A stretch of DNA of 11,641 nt from JAUXFK01 sp034189035 (GCA_034189035.1 JAXHVA010000120.1:1-11641); one strand, 5' to 3'. Shown: positions 1 through 8,548, counted from the stretch's first letter. Numbers and translations: made by a program. Notes: generated by a model not told the origin, from the letters alone.

Positions 1-565
1 CATGCTGGCAGAATCTAAACCAAGATGGGGATTTGAAAAATGTTCAACTGGCTACGACGTAAAGGATATCCCTGGAACCATAAAAGGGTATACCGTGTTT
101 ATTGTGAACAGGGTCTCAATTTAAGAGTTAAACCAAAAAAGCGACTGCCTTCACGAAATCCAAAACTTTTAAAAGTGAACTTGATGCCTCTTTGCCATCA
201 GCCCGTGTGACAAGAGTCCTCGATAGAATCGTCCAGTGGCGAGGATATCCTGAGGCAATACGGGTTGATAATGGGTCTGAGTTTATATACAGAAACATGG
301 AGAAATGGGCAAAGAAGCATAAAGTACCGATTTTATTGAACCTAGCAAACTAGCCCAGAATGCTTATATTGAATGCTTTAACAAGACCTATAGAGAAGAT
401 ATCCTGGACCTTTACTTTTTCTGAATCCTTACTGAGGTAAGAGATATCAGCCCCGAATGGTTCTATTAATACAATGAGGATCGCCCTCATGAATCTTTAA
501 ATAATCTCCCTATGAACACCTTAAAAAACGAGCCACAAAAACTCTCTACTTATGAGTGGTACTGA
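1..565 (+). pseudogene. IS3-family transposase (OrfB) remnant
   Basis: This is the remains of an IS3-family DDE transposase (OrfB, integrase catalytic core), which would cut and join the ends of its own element. Pieces in different frames line up in the family's order. A helix-turn-helix-like stretch around 40-165 reads FNWLRRKGYPWN and RVYRVYCEQGL. The second catalytic Asp lies in RVDNGSEF at about 263-287. The catalytic Glu region reads NAYIECFNKTYREDILDLY at about 359-416, and a C-terminal NEDRPHESLNN tail lies near 473-505. Frame changes occur near 45, around 170-200 and near 340-360, and there are in-frame stops, so no functional protein can be made. The N-terminal part lies outside the window or is lost. 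No clear terminal inverted repeat was found. The family call is strong; the subgroup is not determined. Confidence 0.85.
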
Positions 566-1023
566 AAATGAGAGGTTGATATATCCCTCGAGTGGAGTTT
601 TGGTTCTGCGCCTCGAACTGCCAATTTGAGAAAACAGTTATACCTGAAAGCGCTTGTAATAAAGGAGTGCTTAACCTTGCTATAGGACTGTGGAAATACA
701 CCTTTCGAGAGGATCAGTACATTTAGCTCGATATGAACAGAGCAAGACTTTGTAAACTAACTCGTTTAAAGAGGCTTAAAGACACCCCTTGGTTATTCAT
801 AGGACAAGGGCTGTCTTCAGACTCTGTAAGGAAACGCTCATTATCATCAAACCAGGTGAACTTAGAGTAGACCTGTTCAAGGAGCTTCAAGACTGTATCC
901 CAATAAGAGCGGAGCACTGCTTTTTAATAGTTACACAAATAGTTTATGCAGCATCGGATGTTACAAAACTCGATGCTGCAATCGATACTATTTCATAAAC
1001 CTTCTATACAGTCAGATAAGCCG
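566..1023. other. 458-base stretch with no recognisable gene
   Basis: This stretch lies between the transposase remnant and the activase remnant. One + strand frame is open from about 789 to 998 (containing ELRVDLFKELQ and VYAASDVTKLDAAIDTIS) without a recognisable family. It has no convincing ribosome binding site and may be a fragment of a decayed gene. The opposite strand also has a short opening with nothing recognisable. The promoter of the downstream glycyl radical operon should lie here or further upstream, but no convincing -35/-10 pair stands out. Confidence 0.5.
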
Positions 1024-1620
1024 ATGCCAAATGAGACCAATGAGAATCAAGGTGTAGTTTTTAACATCCAGCGCTTTTCCATTCACAACGGGCCTAGGAT
1101 AAGAACGGCAGTATTCTTAAAGGGATGTCCTCTTCGCTGTGGGTGGTGCAGCAACCCGGAATCATTAAGCCTCCCCCTGAAATCATTACCCGAGATGTGA
1201 AGTGCATTAAGTTTGGCAAGTGCTTTGAAGCATGCCCAAAGGAGACCATTGCCGTCATGGATAATACAAGGACGGTTAACTGGGAAAAGTGCGACCAATG
1301 TATGAAATGTGCTGAGGTATGTCCATCTAAATCGATAGAGCTGGCCGGGAAGTACATAAGTGTTGAAGAAGTGCTTGATACTGTTGAGAGAGATGCCAGT
1401 TACTACCGACGCACCGACGGTGGAATGACTGTCTCCGGGGGCGAACCATTGGTGCAATCAATGGCCGTTTACTTTAAAACTTCTTCAGAAGGCAAAGAAA
1501 AGAGGATTTCATACTGTTTTAGATACCACAGGTTATGCGGATTGGGAAGTACTCGATAATATACAGGATTATACTGACATTGTACTCTATGACATTAAGC
1601 TCGGTCCAACAAACTCAACT
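1024..1620 (+). pseudogene. Glycyl radical enzyme activase (radical SAM), truncated and frameshifted
   Basis: Activases of this family use S-adenosylmethionine and a [4Fe-4S] cluster to make the glycyl radical on a partner enzyme. The radical-SAM motif CPLRCGWC (CxxxCxxC) is at 1126-1149. A ferredoxin-like insert follows, with CIKFGKCFEACP at 1203-1238 and CDQCMKCAEVCP shortly after. The conserved TVSGGEPL lies near 1428-1451, followed by RGFHTVLDTTGYADWEVL and DIVLYDIKLGP. Two frame breaks are visible: one near the C-rich run at about 1171-1177, and one at about 1455-1480. The usual C-terminal third is missing, and the reading runs into a fragment of a GRE. Some key residues are altered: the first cluster has Phe where the second Cys is expected, and the usual HDGPGIRT motif reads HNGPRIRT. 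The ATG at 1024 was chosen because it precedes the conserved NIQRFSIH start, but no good Shine-Dalgarno is present. The gene resembles BssD/PflA-type activases, and its position fits activation of the GRE downstream. Confidence 0.88.
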
Positions 1621-1644
1621 CAGCAGTAAAGATACCCTACATTG

Positions 1645-1920
1645 GAACTCAACTCTTTAACCAGAGATTTATGCCACAGTTCCTTGAGGAGGGAGAATAA
1701 AACGATATTTATCGAATATCTCAGAGAGTGGTATGAGAAAGGGACCATTCCCCATATCCAGTTCAATGTGGTAGACAATAGTGTCCTTCGTGCAGCTCAG
1801 GAAAATCCCTAAGATTACACACATCTGCAGGCACGTGTTGCTGGATACAGTGCCTTCTGGGTTGATCTGTCAAAGGAGGTTCAAGAAACCATCATTGCCA
1901 GAAAAGAACAGTGCATTTAG
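1645..1920 (+). pseudogene. C-terminal glycyl-radical-domain fragment of a first GRE
   Basis: This is the last 90 or so codons of a glycyl radical enzyme, directly joined to the truncated activase. It begins near LFNQRFMPQFLEE (frame 3), shifts frame near 1690, then reads HIQFNVVDNSVLRAAQENP, a TAA stop at 1810-1812, and ARVAGYSAFWVDLSKEVQ. It ends at TAG 1918-1920. The glycine that would carry the radical is codon 1843-1845. The fragment aligns residue by residue with the C-terminus of the second GRE (4180-4462), sharing QFNxVDN, AAQ, ARxAGYSA and IIAR, but it is clearly diverged from it. It is therefore a paralogue remnant, not a recent duplicate. The catalytic body of this first GRE is gone. 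Confidence 0.88.
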
Positions 1921-1967
1921 CAGCGCTCTTTTTGAAGCAGACGTCATCAAAGGGAGAAACAGGATAA

Positions 1968-1977
1968 AAGGAGGTGT
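1968..1977 (+). promoter_or_regulatory. Strong ribosome binding site of second GRE
   Basis: AAAGGAGGTG lies just before ATG 1981 and supports that start. The coding frame from this ATG runs directly into recognisable GRE sequence after one stop codon. Confidence 0.75.
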
Positions 1978-1980
1978 AAA

Positions 1981-4462
1981 ATGGCAGAAGTGGAGATAAA
2001 AAAGAGTGAAAAGGAACTATTGGATGCCCGTCAATACTGTTGGTAGGCTGAAAATAAGAGATCCCCACGGCTCAATTATTTACGAAAAGGAGTCTGGTCA
2101 AAGGCATTCAAGGGGTCTAACTATTTGCCAGGGGTTCAGATGGACCTTGAAGGCCTTCGATGGTATACAAAGGTATTTCAAGATGCCCCTCCTTCGGAAC
2201 CGTTTATTATTAAAAGGGCAAAGGCACATGCTACACTGCTTGAAAATATACCTGTCTTTATAACCGACCATTCTCGGATTCAGGGTTATCCGGGCTCTGC
2301 CCCACACCTCATCACCTGAAATCCCACAGCCTCTTCAATGAATAATGATGACAAGATAAACGACCTTACGGGTATCATTCCTGACGAAGATTTAGAACAG
2401 ACAAGGGAATGGGTGGACTTTTGGAAGGGAAGAACCTATGAGGATGTATGTAAGCAATACCACAGCCGTAAGGAAAAGGTTGTGGGGCTTATGGCGGATT
2501 TTGTATCCCCAGGCAGAGAACTGGCTACATTCGACTATGTTACCCCCCAGCCTGACTGGATGTATCAGGGGTTCTATTCGATAATAGAGACAATCGATGA
2601 GAAACTGGCAGAGGCACAGAAAAAGCTCCGAGAGACCTCCACTGCCGAAGAACAGGTCTCTTACATGGAGAAGATCGGCACATGGTATGCAATTAAGATA
2701 TGCCTTCGGACAGCGATCAATTATGCGAGACGGATCAGTCGTCTGGCAAAGATTATTGCAGAGAATTTCAAGACCGATCCAAAGAAGAGGCAGGAACTCT
2801 TGCGGATCAGCAAAACATGCAACAAAGTACCGGCAAACCCTCCGGAGCATCTATGGGAGGCCATACAGTTTGATCAGTTTTTCAGGTAGCATATCGTCTG
2901 GAATGGAATAATGGCGCATGGTCATGGCGACAGGATTACTGGCACTGGCCTTTCTATAAAAAGGACGTGCTTGAAGAAAAGAACATGACAAGGGAAGAGG
3001 TAGTAGAATACTGTCCAGAGTGGATGATCCTGGCCTATTCCATTGGAAACTCACTAGTAAGGGCAGCTCGAGAGGTTATGCAAGGCAGCCCCGGTCCTTA
3101 TGTGTGGGGGGGTAGATGAGGAAGGAAAAGATGCATGCAATGACCTTACGGATTGCTACCTGGAGGCAGCACTCATATGCAGGGTGAGTGATCCAACCTT
3201 TGGTTTTCGTTACAGCTCAAAGACACATACACAGACACTGCGAAAGGTATTTGAATGTATCCGTCACGAATTGGGGTATCCTTCTATACGCAATGATGAT
3301 GTCCTTATCCCCAACCTCATGCACTGGTTTGGCCATCCCCTCAAGGAGGCCAGGCGCTGGGTTCACCAGGCATGTATGGCACCTGCCCCTGATACAAAAT
3401 GGGCTGCACCTCCTTTGAGATATCCCCAGGCTTCTATAGCAACAGGGGCAAAGGCTATTTCTCTGGCCATGTTTGACGGGTTCGACCCATTAACCGGTAT
3501 GCAAGTCGGTTTGAAAACAGGAGACTGTACAAAGTTTGAGACTTTCGAAGGCTTCTATGATGCATGGTACAAGCAACTCAAGGCAGGGTTTAAGGTGGCT
3601 ACAGGAATGGAACATAAAAACAGACATATAGAGGCTCGTTTCTATCCCAAACCAATGACCTCTGCCATCTTTGAGCGGTGTGTAGAGAGAGGACAAAACA
3701 GCGCCCTTTGTAAGGAGAGAAGCAGCTTATGGTTTACCCTTTTGCAGATACCGGAGATTGCCTTGCTGCAGTAAAAAACTGGTCTATGAAGAAAAGAAGT
3801 ACACAATAGAGGAACTGAAGAGAGCGCTGGAGGCGAACTGGGAGGGGTATGAAGATATGCGACAGGATTTTGTAAAGGCGTCGAAGTGGGGCAATGACAA
3901 TGACTACGTAGATCAGATATGGGTAAGGATGTATGAGGATATGGGTAAGATGTCATGGTCAATACGGGATATCAATGGCCAGTCATGGGCTACACTTCCC
4001 AAGAGTGTAGCAACACACATCGTACAGGCCACAAAGATCGGTGCATTGCCGAACGGGAGAAGGTTGGGTGATCCTCTGTATGACGGTGGATGCTCCCCGG
4101 GGTGTGGTTTTGACAAGAAAGGGCCTACTGCAGTTCTGAGATCTGTAGGCAAACTCGATCATATAGGTTCTGTAAGGGCAACCCTCTTGAATCAGAAGTT
4201 ATCACCATCCCAGTTACAAGGTGAGAAAGGCTTCAAGATGTGGCGGGATTATATGAAGACATGGCACGATATGGGAATCAATCATGTTCAGTTTAATATG
4301 GTCGATAACGAGGCCCTGTATGCAGCTCAAAGAGAGCCTGAAAAATACAGTGAACTATTGGCTCGAATTGCAGGATACAGTGCCCATTTCGTCGAAATGA
4401 ACAAAATTACACAGGATGCGATCATCGCACGCAGTGTCAGTTTTGATCGCTTACAGTTCTGA
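1981..4462 (+). pseudogene. Glycyl radical enzyme, X-succinate-synthase-like, interrupted
   Basis: This is a nearly complete glycyl radical enzyme catalytic subunit of about 830 codons, close to the family's usual length. Such enzymes use a glycyl and a cysteinyl radical for difficult C-H or C-X chemistry without oxygen. Visible landmarks are RLNYLRKGVW near the N-terminus, RIQGYPGSAPHLIT at 2275-2316, the active-site Cys in WVHQACMAP (codon 3373-3375), and the radical motif ARIAGYSAHF (Gly codon 4373-4375), ending IIARSVSF. The reading is broken by TAG at 2044-2046 and TGA at 2317-2319 (where Trp would fit). Frame changes occur at a T run (2878-2882), a G run (3106-3112), a T run (3740-3743) and an A run (3773-3778). 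The segments otherwise join seamlessly. The linked MoxR ATPase suggests the benzylsuccinate/alkylsuccinate synthase branch, but no small subunit gene is present and the substrate is unknown. Another GRE subclass remains possible. Confidence 0.9.
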
Positions 4463-4466
4463 GGGG
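4461..4466 (+). promoter_or_regulatory. Ribosome binding site of AAA+ ATPase, overlapping GRE stop
   Basis: GAGGGG overlaps the last two bases of the GRE stop codon (TGA 4460-4462) and lies nine bases before ATG 4476. It indicates tight operon coupling of the GRE and the ATPase. Confidence 0.6.
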
Positions 4467-4475
4467 TAAAGTACA

Positions 4476-5754
4476 ATGGCTATAGAAGAGTCTGCTTCGT
4501 ATAAGCTCGAATCTGGAAATTTTGATATAGATCAATATCGACCAGTTCCTGTTACATATGAATTGAGGGCCTCGATCCTCAAGAAGTTGTGCACAAAAGA
4601 AGACCCGCTTCCAGATCTACAGGGGCGGGAGGAGGCCAAAAGAGATGTCCTTCGCGCTTTACTCTCCGGTCATAACATCTTCTTGGTCTCTGAAGAAGGC
4701 ACTGGAAAAACAAGGCTCGCACAATCAATAACCAAACTCTTGCCTTCCATCCACAGGATAAAAGGATGTCTGTATAATGATGACCTAAAATGCCGGCATA
4801 TATGCTCTGCCCACGATGCAAAGATGAACGGGCCTCCAAAAAGAATACACAGTTGAATTCATCTGTGGTGAAGAACGGTTTTCCCGTATCCAGGGCAATG
4901 ATTATACAGATGAAGCAAAACTCATCGGATTAAGGGACATAAACGCCATCATCGGAGGGAAAAGCCCCTCTAATGCCAGATTCTTCAGCGCAACTGGTGC
5001 TTTTCGTGCAAATAGAAGTATACTCTTTATTGATGAATTACCAGCTATACGAACAAAGGTTCAGGTTCTTCTCCATCCGATCCTGGAGGAAAAGAAAGCA
5101 ATCTTGGAGGAATACAGTTGGGAACATCCTTTGGATATTGTCTTAATCGCTACTGGAAACCCCCGTGGGTTTTCCCATGTCAATGAAGTCCCATGCCCTC
5201 TTTTGGACAGGGTAGAACTCATCTACACACCTTTACCTGACATCGAAATCGAAAGAGAAATCATGTTACGAGAAAGGTTCAAGGTAGAGGATAATTATAT
5301 CAAGAAAACTAATATAAAGGAGGTTTTCTTTTCCTGTTCACGCCTTGAAGAAATAGAAAGGGAGATTGTCCTGCCATGGTGGATTATCTACCTGTTAAAT
5401 GGAGCGATAGACTATAGCAGAAAGTATAGCCAAATCGATAGAAAACCAAGCCTCCGTGCAAGCAACAGGGCAATAAACCATAATACGTACGCTGGAGCTG
5501 AGCTGAATAACAGGAAGGTAGTGTACTTCAAAGATGCGTGCGAGGGATTAAAGTTAGCACTCCGTGAAAGGGTAGAGCTCAGACCAGACCTGATAGATTT
5601 TGATAATCCAGCCGAGAGTTTTAAACGTGTAGATGAATTGAGTGAAGACCCCTTGTGGAATGCGCTTGAGGACTCTGTGGACCTATTTCTAAAGGGATGC
5701 AATCGTGAAAAACTGGCACGAGAGTTAAGATCATTTGCATCTGAGGGGGATTGA
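4476..5754 (+). pseudogene. MoxR-type AAA+ ATPase with two frameshifts
   Basis: AAA+ ATPases of the MoxR kind remodel or load cofactors into partner enzymes, usually with a VWA protein. The Walker A motif reads SEEGTGKT at 4689-4712. Walker B reads ILFIDE, with Asp codon 5032-5034 and Glu 5035-5037. Sensor 1 lies in LIATGNPRGF (Asn codon 5158-5160), and the arginine-finger region is PLLDRVELIY. A Cys-containing insert between Walker A and B (MLCPRCKDERASKKEY, then FICGEE) could bind metal. One base is missing near 4784-4787 and another near 4838-4846. The middle portion is therefore in frame 2 and the rest in frame 1; both repairs restore a smooth family-like sequence. The ATG at 4476 follows the GRE by 13 bases. 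The role resembles the BssE/TutH protein of anaerobic toluene operons, inferred from context. The first Gly of Walker A is replaced by Ser. Confidence 0.85.
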
Positions 5755-7140
5755 AAATGTAAGATATAAACTCCATGGATATGAAGAACTCAACAGGGCT
5801 GTTAAACGGATGCAACACTCTGCACTTGAAAGGGTAAAAAGTGAATTTCTCAGTAAGTGGAAAGAGGAAGTCTTTCTCAATCCAGCCATTGCCGGAGAAG
5901 GAATTCTGGAACAGTACAATTTTTCTGCTGTAGAGAAGTTTTATAATCTTGCATTGCACCGCAATCTGATTCGTGATGCTGAGATTGGGAGGAAGTTCTT
6001 TATCCCCAGGATGGTCTCATGGACGAACAGGAGTATATGAAGTGGTCGATTGCAATAGATGTATACCTGCTTGAGGAAGAAATATTGGCTGAGATTGCCC
6101 ATCATAAAGACCATTCTATCAGGAGCCTCTTCCAGAAGCTGAGGGATGATAAGCAAGGCGTCTTAAGAGAGAGGGTAGTTAAGCATATTAATGAGAGGCT
6201 GCAACAAGAGCAAGTAGGGGATAGTATAAAGGCAATAGGAGAATATAAAAAAGATATTACTAATAAAATATTGCCTAAAGATGTAAAGGAGTGTTTGGAT
6301 GAGTGTCTTCAAAACGGCGACATAGAAATAGAGAATGCCCAGATTAGAATAACCCCAAAAGGTGGTGAAAAACTGGCGAACAGGGTCAAGGTAAAACTGG
6401 AACGACTCCATAAAGCAAGGAAGGGCTCTCATCGGATAAAAAAAGAACTGGGCTATGGTTTGGACTTTGCACTCACGACAAAGAAGTACGAGTCTGGGGA
6501 CGTATATCAGTCCATTGATATTCAAAAGACCCTCCTTTGTTCCTTGGAAAGAAATGCACGGAAAAGGAATCCCTCGAGGATATCTGTCACACGAGAAGAT
6601 CTCAGGGTTTTTGAAAGAACCTATGAAAACAGGATGTGTATAAGTTTGATAATAGATGAAAGCAGCAGTATGGGCGAAGATAAGAGAAATACAGCCCTGG
6701 ATACCTTTTTGGGATTAAAGGTATTTGTCTATTCTGATAAGGCAAAAGAAATACCACATTGGGACATATTGAATACAAGCCTTCCCGGCGATACTACAGA
6801 TATGCGGATCACCTTACAAACTGCCCGTGTTGTACTGAGGAATGAAAGATTAAATAAACAAGTATATCTCATAACAGATACAGAGCCGAATACTGAAAAT
6901 GTTAAGTATATTGGGTTTGAAGCAGCCATCCTCGGTGTTTTAAGAGAAGTGGTCCGCTATAGACAAGAAGGAATTACATTGAATATCATCATTTTAGATG
7001 ATAGCGCCAAACCAAAGGAGCTTGCTTCCCATCTCGCCAAAATCAATGCAGGCGAGGTCTTCTTCACCTCACCATCCAATTTAGGGAAGGTAGTAATAGA
7101 TGATTATTTGTTAGCCGGGAGTTCTAGAGGTCTTTCTTAG
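5735..7140 (+). pseudogene. VWA-domain partner protein of the MoxR ATPase, one frameshift
   Basis: VWA proteins encoded next to MoxR ATPases act as adaptors that bring the ATPase to its client. The first part (5735 to about 6015, with YEELNRAVKRMQ) and the main part (6019-7140, 373 codons) join by restoring one base near 6012-6022. The joined protein would be about 468 residues: an N-terminal mostly helical, charged region, then a C-terminal VWA domain. The metal-ion-dependent adhesion site is intact, with DESSSM (first Asp codon 6655-6657), the TTD of GDTTDMR (6793-6801) and ITDTEPN (Asp codon 6877-6879). The start is uncertain. A TTG at 5735 is in frame, but an ATG at 5757 with a GAGGGGG upstream would be the natural start if one base were missing directly after it. 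The gene overlaps or abuts the ATPase stop (TGA 5752-5754). The downstream 1.1 kb is free of lesions, so an N-terminally shortened protein from ATG 6019 is possible. Confidence 0.82.
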
Positions 7141-7158
7141 CAAGTGTCCATCCTGAAA

Positions 7159-7174
7159 TGAACAATTTTGTTCA
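7159..7174. repeat. Inverted repeat after the VWA gene
   Basis: TGAACAA and TTGTTCA flank two Ts, making a perfect 7-base-pair inverted repeat 18 bases after the VWA stop. No T tract follows, so it is at best a weak terminator. It could also be a protein-binding site. Confidence 0.4.
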
Positions 7175-7201
7175 AGATCAAGGAAGGGAAAGATTTTAAC
7201 C

Positions 7202-7241
7202 GCATGAATATTAACATGCAGGGGCACAGTACGCTGTGCCC
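7202..7241. repeat. Twin hairpins, REP-like element
   Basis: Two adjacent inverted repeats are present. GCATG/CATGC pair at 7202-7206 and 7215-7219. A perfect 8-base-pair GGGCACAG/CTGTGCCC stem with a TACG loop lies at 7222-7241. The G+C-rich stem in an A+T-rich gap and its intergenic position fit a dispersed REP-type repeat. There is no T run for an intrinsic terminator, but the hairpin could stabilise the 3' end of the upstream transcript. Confidence 0.55.
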
Positions 7242-7393
7242 TTACTTGCAAACATTCGCATTAATACACAGGATAAATTGAATGATTTTGGATAAGCCTT
7301 ATTTAATATTCGATATATGTAATACCCAATAAAAGGTCATCCCTGAATTCCCCTTTTACATATAAGGGAAAGTCCTTAACAAAACAGGAGTAT

Positions 7394-7810
7394 TTGAACT
7401 ATTGGGAAAAATGGGTCATCATGGATGAAAAGGAGAAGCTCGACCAACTGGCCCGTCAACTTCAGCCTCACGTAGAGAGCGGGGCTATTTACACGAAAAA
7501 GTATAATCGAGTTCCAGAGACGATTTTCGATATCGACTCGTGTGTGATGTGTGTCTTTTGTGATGCCAGAGAAAGAGAAGAAGTATGGCAGATACTCTCC
7601 AGCGTCGGGGTAAACTTAAAGGCCTGGATATATGATAGAGAGGTGATTGAGATGTGGAGATCCAGCGGTGTGATTTTGGAGCAGTGGCTCAGCCATTTTG
7701 GAGTAAAAGGCAAAGAGGCTGAAGAGATAAGCATAAGCACTCAGGAAAAGCTTGAAAAGTGGCTTTCGAATATAGATGATGAAGCTCGTACAGGTCCTTG
7801 GATTTTTTGA
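7394..7810 (+). CDS. Small protein of unknown function with CxxCxxC motif
   Basis: I do not recognise this 138-residue soluble protein. It is acidic and Trp-rich, with a CVMCVFC (CxxCxxC) motif near residues 51-57 and a C-terminal GPWIF tail. There is no signal peptide or membrane helix. The first codon may be TTG 7394, which has AGGAG only three bases upstream, or ATG 7421, which lacks a good ribosome binding site, so the start is uncertain. The ORF is uninterrupted, unlike its upstream neighbours, and lies 250 bases after the VWA gene in the same direction. It may belong to the GRE locus, since unknown small genes do accompany such operons, but nothing in its sequence proves this. The three cysteines alone do not establish metal binding. 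Confidence 0.6.
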   Translation: MNYWEKWVIMDEKEKLDQLARQLQPHVESGAIYTKKYNRVPETIFDIDSCVMCVFCDAREREEVWQILSSVGVNLKAWIYDREVIEMWRSSGVILEQWLSHFGVKGKEAEEISISTQEKLEKWLSNIDDEARTGPWIF

Positions 7811-8213
7811 GCTGATATCGTAAAGACAGGTCTGTATCCGCTTTTATTGAGATTCGATATAATATATAATTCAATTTCCCATCCTTGCCGAACAAAATAC
7901 CGCAGAAAGACGAGTAAAGCCTTCTTAAATGCTGATTGGCATGTTTTTAAATCCACACCCACCTCAAAAGAGAAGCCCGATAAGTAAATCACAATACTTG
8001 AGTTACAGGAAAATTTTAGCTTTTTGAAAAGAGTCGCTTCAACGGCAATCAGATTTTAATCCGTGGAAAACTCGCATCCAAGTGATCGTAAATAAAGAAC
8101 AGTATATCACCATTCAGTTCAGTAGCACCCTTATTAAACTATTTCAGACATTAAATGTGAGGTTATCCCCTGTTCTTTATCAACGCCACTAAGACGCTAA
8201 GACAATAAACGCA
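7811..8213. other. About 400 bases without a recognisable gene
   Basis: All frames on both strands are short or broken. The stretch contains an imperfect tandem CTAAGACG/CTAAGACA near 8192-8207 and A+T-rich segments, but no gene, RNA or mobile element that I can name. Confidence 0.5.
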
Positions 8214-8294
8214 TTAAAATTTCACCGTCGTTGAAACTTGATGGTAGCTTTTTATTATCATAACGGTAAAATGACACGATCTACACAACGCTTT

Positions 8295-8432
8295 TCTTTT
8301 CTCACCGCTTTTTAAATCATAGCATGAATTCATACAGTGGAACACAATGCATTTTTTATCACATTCGCAATACATCTTTTCAGTATGTATTGAATAGTGA
8401 CTTAGCTGTATCACGTCCCATAATTCACCCAC
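8295..8432 (-). pseudogene. N-terminal remnant of a tyrosine recombinase (integron-integrase-like)
   Basis: Read on the - strand, the segment beginning at GTG 8432 gives ELWDVIQLSHYSIHTEKMY followed by CECDKKCIVFHCMN. This resembles the SAM-like core-binding N-terminal domain of integron-type and related tyrosine recombinases, whose usual form is a DxIRxxHYSxRTExxYxxWIxxFIxFH pattern. Resemblance fades after about 45 residues, and the catalytic C-terminal domain with its Arg, His and Tyr residues is not found. It is probably a decayed fragment. Several key positions differ (CECDKKC in place of the WIKRF-like stretch), so the identification is moderate. Confidence 0.5.
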
Positions 8433-8451
8433 AATGTTCTAAGTTTTTGTG

Positions 8452-8479
8452 TTGACATGATCAGAAAAAGGTGTTTAAT
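8452..8479 (+). promoter_or_regulatory. Possible sigma-70-type promoter
   Basis: TTGACA at 8452-8457 and TTTAAT at 8474-8479 are separated by 16 bases. Transcription from here would give a leader of about 200 bases before the hydrolase gene at 8689. This is a match by eye only. Confidence 0.35.
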
Positions 8480-8548
8480 TTTTAGAAAACTATTTAAAGC
8501 TATAATCAGTCAGATTCCCTTATAAAAGTTGAAATTGATATTCACTTA

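Noticed and set aside
789..998. 69-codon plus-strand ORF upstream of the activase as a gene
   Set aside because: It has no ribosome binding site, no recognisable family and lies in a degraded stretch, so it is described only as part of the intergenic region.
1083..1457. Long minus-strand ORFs across the activase
   Set aside because: They are shadows of the radical SAM and ferredoxin coding sequence, without ribosome binding sites or family resemblance.
2044..2046. TAG as a pyrrolysine or readthrough codon in the GRE
   Set aside because: The same gene also has a TGA and several frame breaks, nearby remnants contain TAA and TAG stops, and clean genes here end in TAG. Decay is simpler.
2317..2319. 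UGA recoded as tryptophan
   Set aside because: The GRE itself ends in TGA at 4460-4462, as do other genes, and Trp elsewhere uses TGG. One site is not evidence for a changed code.
2392..2850. 152-codon minus-strand ORF inside the GRE
   Set aside because: The plus strand here encodes clear GRE sequence. The antisense ORF has no recognisable features.
2878..3778. Programmed ribosomal frameshifting in the GRE
   Set aside because: The breaks are at different homopolymers and lack slippery-site plus pseudoknot arrangements. Nothing in GRE biology calls for them.
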